Assembly (NCBI GenBank): GCA_020428115.1
Contig: JAGQNJ010000012.1
Coordinates: 1 to 16,931 of the forward strand
From: Candidatus Saccharimonadota bacterium
GTDB lineage: Bacteria; Patescibacteriota; Saccharimonadia; Saccharimonadales; JAGQNJ01
Direction: 5' to 3'
Length of the DNA stretch: 16,931 nt
Position numbers and translations under genes: made by a program. Below, piece after piece: positions 5,939 through 11,844 of the stretch. Below the pieces are notes generated by a model. The model searched no databases, was not told the DNA's origin, and saw only the letters and a program-made list of their open reading frames with translations. The first letter of the stretch is position 1. Every line of letters begins with the position of its first letter.

Positions 5939-7273
5939 TTAGGGTTTTACAATAGGTGTTGCTGACGCGAGTGGGCTGGCTTGCGCGGTGGCCTGGGCTT
6001 GCATGGTTTGTGCTTTCTGCGCGTCAAGCCTCGGCAAGTTAACAAAGAACGTACTGCCCTTGCCCACTTCGCTCTCGACCCAAATTCGGCCATCGTATAA
6101 TTCGATAATCTTGCGCGAGATGAACAGACCCAGTCCGGTACCACCGACCGTACGGGTAGCGGAGTTATCAACACGGTAAAACTTCTGGAACAGATGGGAT
6201 ATGTCCTCTGGGGGTATGCCCGCTCCTGTGTCTCTGATGTAGAACTGCACGACATCGTCGTTGCCAGTAAGACCAATCGAAACCGTTCCGCTATCGGTGT
6301 ATTTGACAGCGTTGTCAAAGAGGTTGGTGATGACTTCGCGGATGCGGTCAGGATCGGCGTACACATAATAGAATGGCTTCACGAGTTTGGCGTTGCTGGC
6401 GCTTGCGTCGATGGTTTGTCCGCTACTCCCCATCACAAATTCCATACCGAGTCCCTTCTTTTGTGCGGCAAAGCGAAGATCATCAGTGAGCTGTTCGAGA
6501 AACTGCCCGAGCTCTACGACTTGCGGGTGACTAGATAGCCGACCGTCTTCTGCTTTGGCGCTGGTGAGCAGATCTTGGAACAATTGGCCAAGGTGCTGCG
6601 TAGAGGCGTGCGCCTTCTCGAGGTAGCCCCGGGCCTTGCTATCGATCTTGCAGACTTTGTCATTGGTAGCAAGTGCCAGGTAGCCTTCGATTGCCGCTAC
6701 AGGGGTTCGCATTTCGTGACTAGCAGTGCTAATAAACTCGGCACGTTGTCGTTCTTCACTGCGCTCCTGACTAACATCTCTGAATATGCCCACTGCACCG
6801 GTGACGTTTTTTTGGTTATCAAACAGTGGCGAGATGCTGATGTTTAGGGCGACACGTTTGTTAGAGCGAGATACAAGGGTCGCGTCGTTGTCGCGCACCA
6901 CAGTTTTTTGCCCAAGCGCCTTTACAAACGGACTGTGCTGCTCGGTATATTCGACACCTTTGTCATCAACCAGCTTGATAACTAGGCGGTAGTCCAGGCC
7001 CACAGCCTCTTTGGCCGTCCAGCCTGTGATATGCTCGGCACCAGGGTTAAAAAGTTGGATAATGCCCTGCGTATCAATAAGTATCACGCCATCCTCGATA
7101 GAACTAAGGATGATATCAGACTTGAGTTTTTCACCCTGTAGACTCGATGATAGATGCTCACGTTTAGTGCGGCGTTTCTTGGACGAGTGCCCTGCTAACA
7201 GTGTAATGACCAGCAACAACACCAAAACGACACCAAACATGATCCCACCAGTAACCAGAAACGTATTATTCAT
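5939..7273 (-). CDS. Membrane PAS-domain sensor histidine kinase
   Basis: Sensor kinase expected to phosphorylate the adjacent receiver protein. One membrane helix lies at residues 8-27 with almost nothing outside the cell, followed by a basic stop-transfer stretch (SKKRRTKR). A PAS domain (about 50-168) starts at ILSSIEDGVILID. HisKA carries His186 in STASHEMRTP. HATPase_c shows the N box NLFDNAVKYT, G1 DTGAGIP, F box FQKFYRVDNS and G2 GGTGLGLFISRKI. The last ~30 residues are an Ala/Gln/Pro-rich tail. With no extracytoplasmic domain, the signal is probably sensed by PAS inside the cell or in the membrane. The promoter TTGCAC-17-GATAAT (7289-7317) gives a 5' leader of about 9 nt without Shine-Dalgarno. 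Confidence 0.95.
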   Translation of the reverse strand: MNNTFLVTGGIMFGVVLVLLLVITLLAGHSSKKRRTKREHLSSSLQGEKLKSDIILSSIEDGVILIDTQGIIQLFNPGAEHITGWTAKEAVGLDYRLVIKLVDDKGVEYTEQHSPFVKALGQKTVVRDNDATLVSRSNKRVALNISISPLFDNQKNVTGAVGIFRDVSQERSEERQRAEFISTASHEMRTPVAAIEGYLALATNDKVCKIDSKARGYLEKAHASTQHLGQLFQDLLTSAKAEDGRLSSHPQVVELGQFLEQLTDDLRFAAQKKGLGMEFVMGSSGQTIDASASNAKLVKPFYYVYADPDRIREVITNLFDNAVKYTDSGTVSIGLTGNDDVVQFYIRDTGAGIPPEDISHLFQKFYRVDNSATRTVGGTGLGLFISRKIIELYDGRIWVESEVGKGSTFFVNLPRLDAQKAQTMQAQATAQASPLASATPIVKP

Positions 7274-7288
7274 AATTGCTTATGGTTT

Positions 7289-7317
7289 ATTATCAGGGTT
7301 TTTGAACCGAAGTGCAA
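7289..7317 (-). promoter_or_regulatory. Promoter of the first histidine kinase operon
   Basis: On the minus strand TTGCAC (7312-7317), 17-bp spacer, GATAAT (7289-7294). The -10 ends 15 nt before the ATG at 7273, so the leader would be only about 9 nt. It diverges from the tRNA-Glu gene. Confidence 0.7.
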
Positions 7318-7373
7318 CCTCTGGAAAATCCCTAACAGATGTGATAAGATTGCCACGTTCGCTTTGTGGCCCT

Positions 7374-7430
7374 GTATGCTTCGCATACTGTGTCCACTCG
7401 CAAGAATTCACTTTCGTACAAGCACGAAAG
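7374..7430. other. Two small perfect hairpins upstream of tRNA-Glu
   Basis: GTATGC (7374-7379) pairs with GCATAC (7383-7388) across a TTC loop. CTTTCGT (7411-7417) pairs with ACGAAAG (7424-7430) across 6 nt. Both lie between the divergent kinase promoter and the tRNA gene, possibly in the tRNA 5' leader. A weak plus-strand promoter candidate is TTGCCA (7350-7355) with TATGCT (7375-7380), spaced 19 bp. No function can be assigned. Confidence 0.35.
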
Positions 7431-7448
7431 ATGCACTACTTGCCTTGC

Positions 7449-7525
7449 GGCCCCGTCGTCTAGCGGTTTAGGATATCTGGTTCTCATCCAGAAGATCGCG
7501 GGTTCGAATCCCGCCGGGGTCACCA
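7449..7525 (+). tRNA. tRNA-Glu (anticodon CUC)
   Basis: Full cloverleaf of 77 nt with encoded CCA. The acceptor GGCCCCG pairs with CGGGGTC (one G-T). The anticodon stem TCTGG/CCAGA encloses the loop TTCTCAT, giving anticodon CTC. The T arm is CGCGGGTTCGAATCCCGCC-like, with the invariant TTCGA. It charges glutamate at GAG codons and is a substrate of the glutamyl-tRNA synthetase encoded at 14669-16093. It stands alone on the plus strand, divergent from the kinase operon and next to the AT-rich accessory block at 7600-9410. tRNA genes are frequent integration sites. Confidence 0.97.
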
Positions 7526-7542
7526 AAGCAAAGTTACAGAAT

Positions 7543-7587
7543 AAAAAGCATCAAACTTTTCAGAAATGAAAAGAGGGGTGCTTTTTT
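7543..7587. terminator. Bidirectional terminator between tRNA-Glu and the SDR gene
   Basis: A 10-bp stem pairs 7543-7552 (AAAAAGCATC) with 7577-7586 (GGTGCTTTTT). A nested 6-bp stem, CTTTTC (7556-7561) with GAAAAG (7568-7573), lies within it. T-tracts occur on both strands (plus-strand TTTTTT at 7582-7587; minus-strand TTTTTATT at the other side). It can end both the tRNA transcript and the convergent LDH2-SDR transcript. Confidence 0.8.
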
Positions 7588-7601
7588 CATATCTGTTAAA
7601 C

Positions 7602-7624
7602 GGTTCCATTCTACGGTGTACTAA
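7602..7624. repeat. Imperfect direct repeat, left copy flanking the LDH2-SDR block
   Basis: GGTTCCATTCTACG, then GT, then GTACTAA. The right copy at 9381-9404 reads GGTTCCAGTCTACG, CCA, GTACTAA. The two differ by one substitution and a short variable centre. They bracket the two-gene block almost exactly. The resemblance of GGTTCCAGTC to a tRNA T-arm is weak and may be chance. Confidence 0.5.
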
Positions 7625-7637
7625 ATTTGGTGGATAA

Positions 7638-8303
7638 TTATTTGACAGACTTGCGATTAACTATTACTTCGCTTACTTCCATATTTTTAGGCAGGTCAAG
7701 TATTTGTTTTATAAACAAGGCAACATCTTCTGGTCGCATCCACTCGCCCTCGTTTGTGGTGTTATCATCACCTGTGGCTTTTTCAAACAACTTAGACTTG
7801 AAGCCTCCAGGACAGAAGCTAATTACACGATTTGGCAAGTCCTTGAACTCCGCCTGTAAGTTTGCAGCAAAACCCCTGACAGCCCACTTTGATGCACCAT
7901 AGACTGCCTGGTCTACATATCCTTTTGTGCCAACGGTAGATGCAACGCAGACAATATCAGTCTTATCTTTTTTGATTCGGTCAACTAACTTTGAGGTAAG
8001 TAGTATCTGCGATTTCACATTCGTAGACATTAGGCGTTTTATTTCGTCCTCTGTAATCTCCCCAAGCGGTTGAATTGAAAGTACGCCAGCACAGTAAACA
8101 ATCGCTTCAATCGGTTCGTCAATTTTAGCTACTTCGGCTGCTGCTTTTTCTATTTCGGCACCTTCACTAAGCGACAGAGTAATGTTCGTGTCTGCATAAT
8201 CACTTTCGTTCCGTGATATGTTGGCTACTTTTTTACCAGCTTCTTTGTATAATTTTGCCAACTGTAACCCCAAACCATCACTAGCACCTGTTATAACTAT
8301 CAT
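7638..8303 (-). CDS. Short-chain dehydrogenase/reductase (SDR)
   Basis: NAD(P)-dependent oxidoreductase of the classical SDR fold. The nucleotide-binding motif TGASDGLG is at residues 5-12, the structural Asn95 in STNV, the catalytic Ser122 in VASTVG, and Tyr135/Lys139 in YGASK. The PG motif (FCPGGFKS) follows. The usual NNAG motif is degenerate (YCAG, 70-73). At 221 residues it is a compact member of the family; the substrate cannot be read from sequence. Its ATG overlaps the stop of the LDH2-family gene (ATGA), so the two are translationally coupled and probably act in one pathway on a small hydroxy/oxo compound. The gene is visibly more AT-rich than the flanking chromosome (about 43% GC in a line I counted), consistent with acquisition. 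Confidence 0.9.
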   Translation of the reverse strand: MIVITGASDGLGLQLAKLYKEAGKKVANISRNESDYADTNITLSLSEGAEIEKAAAEVAKIDEPIEAIVYCAGVLSIQPLGEITEDEIKRLMSTNVKSQILLTSKLVDRIKKDKTDIVCVASTVGTKGYVDQAVYGASKWAVRGFAANLQAEFKDLPNRVISFCPGGFKSKLFEKATGDDNTTNEGEWMRPEDVALFIKQILDLPKNMEVSEVIVNRKSVK

Positions 8304-9310
8304 TTTTTCTCACCCATCTTGGTTAAAGCATCTTCAAAATTCTTCCAACCATCATCTTCAATCTCAATAGTGCCAGATCCCAGAAAGTCCTCACGACGCT
8401 TCGCACCACGATAGCCAGGAACACGTACTGGCTGACTTGGGTCTATTGGTTCTACAGCTAGAATGTCCTCTGCAAGTTTTGTAGTAGATGTCTTAAAATC
8501 TGCAATGTCGCCAAAAGCAGCAGGGTCAATGACGATAATTAGCGTTCCTATATAACGTTGGCTATCAAGCGGCTGGTCTAAACCGCTTTTACCCCTTACA
8601 AGGCTACCACTAAGTACGTCTATCAAAAGGTTAATTCCAAACCCTTTGAAGCCACCAAAAGGTAGCACCGCATATGCAACATTAGGGTCAGTAGTTACGT
8701 TGCCTTGTTTATCAACGTACGCATTGTCAGGTAACTGCTCACCAGATTCTTTTGCTTGCCTAATCCTGCCGTAAGCGTGCATCGCTGTTGCTGCATCAAA
8801 TACGATTGGATATTTGTTCGTTGGTATGCCATAGGCTATTGGGTTAGTTCCAGTAACATCTGTTTTGCCTCCAAAGGGCGTTACGCCTTGTGGTCCACCG
8901 TTTTCAACAATGATAGCTATGCAATCCTGAGCCGCCACACGACGGCAGAAAACATCAAAAAAGTCATTATAGGTACTGTCGTAAATGCCGAGTGCGTAAA
9001 TGCCTTGTTCTTTAGACTTTGTAATAACATCTTCTAGATAATCGGCAGTAATTAGAGGTGCCAGACGACCATTACCTTTGACCAGTCTCATTGCTGGTTT
9101 TGTAACAACCACTTCTTCTTTACTATTGCCAGCATTTTCCATTAACCTTGGGTGCTTGCCTGGTAATTCACCAACAGCACTAAACTGATTGCCAACTAAC
9201 TCTTGTTCAATCACTAGCTCCGTAAAAGTGCTAGCGTCCTGCTCGGTAAAACCACTACCGACCAGATACTTAGTAACTTTATCCTTTAAGTCATCTATTT
9301 TTAATTTCAT
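8300..9310 (-). CDS. Malate/L-lactate dehydrogenase (LDH2/MDH2) family protein, active site altered
   Basis: Homologue of the NAD(P)-dependent 2-hydroxyacid/2-oxoacid oxidoreductases related to AllD and YlbC, 336 residues and near full family length. Recognisable blocks are TGTNPIAYGIP (153-163), VFDAATAMHAYGRI (170-183), GNVTTDP (203-209) and PFGGFKGFGINLLIDVLSG (217-235). The family's two conserved histidines appear to be lost. The N-terminal SHG motif aligns to QFSA near residues 42-45, and the SxHFG motif to STYND at 112-116. It may therefore use a different chemistry or be a non-catalytic homologue; this rests on an alignment made by eye. An AAAGGAG Shine-Dalgarno lies 13 nt before the ATG. 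It is the first gene of a coupled pair with the SDR, in an AT-richer block flanked by direct repeats. Confidence 0.85.
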   Translation of the reverse strand: MKLKIDDLKDKVTKYLVGSGFTEQDASTFTELVIEQELVGNQFSAVGELPGKHPRLMENAGNSKEEVVVTKPAMRLVKGNGRLAPLITADYLEDVITKSKEQGIYALGIYDSTYNDFFDVFCRRVAAQDCIAIIVENGGPQGVTPFGGKTDVTGTNPIAYGIPTNKYPIVFDAATAMHAYGRIRQAKESGEQLPDNAYVDKQGNVTTDPNVAYAVLPFGGFKGFGINLLIDVLSGSLVRGKSGLDQPLDSQRYIGTLIIVIDPAAFGDIADFKTSTTKLAEDILAVEPIDPSQPVRVPGYRGAKRREDFLGSGTIEIEDDGWKNFEDALTKMGEKK

Positions 9311-9380
9311 AACATCTATTTTACTCCTTTCAACCCCTGATTACTACCGTAAACAAACGTATTCTTGCTTTATATAGTAA

Positions 9381-9404
9381 GGTTCCAGTCTACGCCAGTA
9401 CTAA
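9381..9404. repeat. Imperfect direct repeat, right copy flanking the LDH2-SDR block
   Basis: GGTTCCAGTCTACG-CCA-GTACTAA, same orientation as the copy at 7602-7624. The distance between copies is about 1.78 kb, enclosing just the two oxidoreductase genes. The repeat overlaps the end of the protein-like segment at 9390-9497. Confidence 0.5.
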
Positions 9405-9501
9405 TTCACGGACCTTTTTAACTGACGGTCTATCTAGTACAGTATTCCAGGAGACCAATTCCTTCTTGAGTTGGTTCCAATCCGATATTTGTTGTGATCA
9501 T
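9390..9501 (-). pseudogene. Possible gene remnant with frameshift
   Basis: On the minus strand an AGGAG site (around 9511) precedes an ATG at 9501 that opens only a 23-codon frame (stop 9430-9432). In the neighbouring frame, 9497-9390 is open for 35 codons and reads like real protein: ISDWNQLKKELVSWN, then LDRPSVKKVRELVLA and TAG. A good start signal in one frame and protein-like sequence in the next suggests a truncated, frameshifted gene cut off by the event that brought in the LDH2-SDR block. I cannot name the family. The segment is short enough that chance remains possible. Confidence 0.25.
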
Positions 9502-9550
9502 ACTCCCTCACTCCTGTTGAATGGATATTATTATGCTCCAATGGGCCATA

Positions 9551-10834
9551 TCATACAAGTTTGGCGGTGGGTAGTTCGTCCCAGCGGGTGGTCCAGCGTG
9601 GCATTTGAATTTGGCGAATAGGCTGCCAGCCCCGACCGAGGTCTTCGGCTGCATAGTATAGACTACGCTTGCCATAGCGATGATTGATACTATCGAGAGC
9701 ACGCATACGATTAGTGCTTGTATCGTGACTAGCAAGGTCTATAGTACCGAGGATATCTATCTGTAACCCGCTGTCGGGTACAAAGTCCTGGAGCCAGACC
9801 CCGGCGCGGTGGTACTGACACGCCGGGTTGAACATGTCGGCTAGCGTTTGCACAAGTTTGGCGGTGATAAATCCCGTATCCGCCGATGGGTATGGGAGTT
9901 GTATCTCGCGAGAAACCATACGGTAGCCAGGCTTGTGCCGGTTGGTGGCGATAAATAGACCCGCACGGCGTGCTAGTTGACGGCCAGATCGTAGCCGCCA
10001 GGTTGTTTTGGCGGCGAATGAGGCGATTGCTGCCTCGAGAACATGGAGCTGATTTGTGTCCTGGCCAAACGTTCTGGTATTGGCAATACTTTTGGCGGGT
10101 TTGCTCTCTTGCATGAGGGGTAGACAAGCGTAGCCATTGAGCTCTCGCACCATCTGGCGGCCATGTATGCCCATCCAGGCTTGCGCTAGTTGCTCGCGGG
10201 TGCTGGCTAGTTGCCAGGCATTGGCAATGCCCTCAGCGCGTAATCGCGGTGCTAGTCGCCTGCCTACACCCCACACGTCTTGTATGGGTAGTCGTTCGAG
10301 GTAAGGCTTGCGATGTACTGTTGACAGTGAGGCAAGGTCGAGCACGCCAGCAAGTTGTGGCTCCTTTTTGGCTCTGTCACTTGCCAGCTTTGCTAAGGTT
10401 TTGCTCGGTGCGATACCAATAGACACGGGGATACCTGTCCAGCGCAAAATGCGTGCGCGGATCTCTTGGCCCCAAGCGGTGTAGTCGGTTATGGGCAGTT
10501 CGGACAGATCGAGGAACGATTCGTCTACTGAATAGAGCTCAATGTGCGGTGTTATGGTCGAGAGAATACTGGTGATGCGGCGTGATATATCACCATACAG
10601 CTCAAAGTTACCCGACACTTGTACGACGGCGTGGTCTTTGAAAAACTGCCGCCATTTAAAGGCGGGCGCACCCATGGGGACACCGAGTGCTTTAGCTTCA
10701 TTGCTTCGCGCCACGACACAGCCATCGTTGCTGGATAGGGCCACAACTGGCTTGCCCTCTAGGTCGGGACGAAATACGCGGACGCAGCTAACAAAGAAAT
10801 TATTCGAGTCTACAAGAGCGTATATTGGTTTCAT
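9551..10834 (-). CDS. umuC: Y-family DNA polymerase, UmuC-like (Pol V catalytic subunit)
   Basis: Error-prone polymerase that copies damaged DNA. It starts ALVDSNNFFVSC with catalytic Asp9; the second acidic pair is Asp104/Glu105 in LYSVDESFLDL. Other UmuC marks are SSNDGCVVARSNEAKALGVPMG (conserved finger/palm segment), YGDISRRI, the PVSIGIAPSKTLAKLAS stretch and the VWGVGRR helix-hairpin-helix. At 427 residues it is full length. Differences from typical UmuC: the conserved Glu of the SCE motif is Val (SCVRVF), and the expected clamp-binding QLDLF is QIDILG. Its ATG overlaps the TGA of the upstream UmuD-like gene (ATGA), as in bacterial umuDC operons. GC content is higher than in the adjacent LDH2-SDR block. 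I see no T-tract terminator after it. Confidence 0.93.
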   Translation of the reverse strand: MKPIYALVDSNNFFVSCVRVFRPDLEGKPVVALSSNDGCVVARSNEAKALGVPMGAPAFKWRQFFKDHAVVQVSGNFELYGDISRRITSILSTITPHIELYSVDESFLDLSELPITDYTAWGQEIRARILRWTGIPVSIGIAPSKTLAKLASDRAKKEPQLAGVLDLASLSTVHRKPYLERLPIQDVWGVGRRLAPRLRAEGIANAWQLASTREQLAQAWMGIHGRQMVRELNGYACLPLMQESKPAKSIANTRTFGQDTNQLHVLEAAIASFAAKTTWRLRSGRQLARRAGLFIATNRHKPGYRMVSREIQLPYPSADTGFITAKLVQTLADMFNPACQYHRAGVWLQDFVPDSGLQIDILGTIDLASHDTSTNRMRALDSINHRYGKRSLYYAAEDLGRGWQPIRQIQMPRWTTRWDELPTAKLV

Positions 10835-11175
10835 GTGCGGTACCTATGAACAATACTTATAACAACTCCCCACGCTGGATGGTTGGGTGGTAGCTCTGTG
10901 TATCGCGAAACTTTGAACTCATCGATGTCCCACCATATGACGATATCTGTTGGTCGTGGTTCTAGTGATTTGTCTATGATTGCCACATCACCATCAAACA
11001 CTCCAATCTGCTCCCACGCGTTGCCAGCGAGCTGCATAAAAAACGTGCTGCTCGGATGTTTAATAAGTAACTTTTCTAGCGAGAGCGAAACAATAAAATT
11101 ATCAGTGGCCGGGTTTGGGAATCCGGTTTTCTCGGCGGTGGTTTGGGCTAGATTATCATACGGCGAACCGTTCAT
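10831..11175 (-). CDS. umuD: UmuD-like protein lacking the Ser/Lys protease dyad
   Basis: UmuD normally cuts its own N-terminal arm when RecA filaments form, yielding UmuD', the partner of UmuC. Homology is clear: KTGFPNPATD aligns with the E. coli cleavage region CGFPSPAAD, and LEKLLIKHPSSTFFM with LNQLLIQHPSATYFV. The catalytic residues are missing. GDSM (Ser60) is GNAW, with Ala53 at the Ser position, and EFTVKK (Lys97) is EFKVSR, with Ser90 at the Lys position. A C-terminal loop of about 20 residues is deleted (114 aa against 139). I chose the ATG at 11175 because CAGGAG lies 8 nt upstream; the frame also reaches a TTG at 11208. The stop overlaps umuC. No LexA-type box (CTGT-N8-ACAG or GAAC-N4-GTTC) is seen upstream. 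Likely a non-cleavable structural subunit. Confidence 0.85.
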   Translation of the reverse strand: MNGSPYDNLAQTTAEKTGFPNPATDNFIVSLSLEKLLIKHPSSTFFMQLAGNAWEQIGVFDGDVAIIDKSLEPRPTDIVIWWDIDEFKVSRYTELPPNHPAWGVVISIVHRYRT

Positions 11176-11397
11176 ATCAAAAACTCCTGTCTGATCATTG
11201 CGCACCAACTAAGCAAGCTAGCTGCACCACTACGCTCTTTGCGTGTGGCACTAAAGTACGCGAAATGTCTATAGTTTGCTAATAAAAGTTGTTGTCGCTC
11301 AAGCAAAGCTCTCAGCACGACAGAATGTTTTTGATAAGCCTGTAGGTAGAAACTGGGCTTGCACCAAGAGTACCTACACCGCTACTACAAGTATAAA
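11176..11397. other. Intergenic region upstream of umuDC, with two inverted repeats
   Basis: It holds a perfect 8-bp inverted repeat, TGTAGGTA (11341-11348) with TACCTACA (11371-11378), whose loop contains CTTG/CAAG. It also holds a hairpin CCAC-T-ACGC (11227-11235) with GCGTGTGG (11241-11248), an 8-bp stem with one bulged T. Neither is followed by a T-tract on the minus strand. No confident promoter is seen. The CAGGAG site at 11184-11189 is the umuD ribosome binding site. Confidence 0.5.
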
Positions 11398-11841
11398 CTA
11401 TCTTTCAAGTGATTGCAGAAAACGTACAAGTTGCTTTGGGGTGACCTCTGCCTTGACGATGTAGCCGTCTGCTTGCTTCTCGATCTCGTCCTTGGCTTCG
11501 TCGGCTTGCTCGAGATTGGTAGTGATGATGATCTTGGATTTAAGATTGGGCGTGCTATTTGGATCACGGAGTTTTTTGAGAAGTTCCATACCGGTCATAT
11601 TTGGGATCATGAGATCAAGCAGGATGATATCGTACGCGTTAGTCTGAGCTTCCTTGAGGCCGGATGGTCCGTCGATGATAATTTTGACATTGTAGCCAGC
11701 CTTGGTAAGGGCGCGCATGTATAACTCGCCAATAAAGTGCTCATCCTCGATAACGAGGATATTTTTGTAACGTGGCTCGCCACCCGTGATGGGTGTCGTG
11801 GATGCCTGTTGGTTAGGGTCAGATTGCGTAGTGTCTTGCAT
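11398..11841 (-). CDS. Single-domain response regulator (receiver only)
   Basis: A 147-residue protein consisting of a ~24-residue polar N-terminal extension and one REC domain. Visible are E32/D33/E34 in VIEDEHF, phospho-acceptor Asp76 in IILLDLMIPNMTG, the switch Thr in IIITTNL (107/108) and Lys130 in YIVKAEV. It has no output domain, so it must signal through another protein or serve as a phosphate shuttle. Its ATG comes 3 nt after the stop of the histidine kinase gene at 11845, with AAAGG overlapping that gene's end, so it is the cognate partner. The TTLEQADEAK-like segment after the switch residue resembles the equivalent part of the receiver at 4337-5890, suggesting the two pairs are related by duplication. 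Confidence 0.93.
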   Translation of the reverse strand: MQDTTQSDPNQQASTTPITGGEPRYKNILVIEDEHFIGELYMRALTKAGYNVKIIIDGPSGLKEAQTNAYDIILLDLMIPNMTGMELLKKLRDPNSTPNLKSKIIITTNLEQADEAKDEIEKQADGYIVKAEVTPKQLVRFLQSLER

Positions 11842-11844
11842 GCG

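Larger units (their letters stand above)
9311..9550. other. Intergenic region between the LDH2 and umuC-like genes
   Basis: It contains the right copy of the flanking direct repeat (9381-9404), a bulged 11-bp hairpin (9450-9478: GGA-G-ACCAATTC with GAGTTGGT-TCC), and a short protein-like reading frame that may be a gene remnant (9390-9501). An AT-rich TATATA (around 9371) could contribute to an LDH2 promoter, but I see no matching -35. There is no T-tract terminator for umuC. Confidence 0.5.

Noticed and set aside
7332..7569. ORFs running through the tRNA-Glu gene on both strands
   Set aside because: The cloverleaf explains the sequence; the ORFs are by-products.
9450..9478. Hairpin downstream of umuC as a terminator
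   Set aside because: No T-tract follows on the minus strand.
11165..11173. GAACCGTTC near the umuD start as a LexA box
   Set aside because: The half-site spacing is 1 nt rather than the 4 of Gram-positive LexA boxes, and it overlaps the start codon region.
11176..11208. TTG start for the UmuD-like gene at 11208
   Set aside because: The ATG at 11175 has an excellent CAGGAG at 8 nt, and the extra residues do not align with UmuD.
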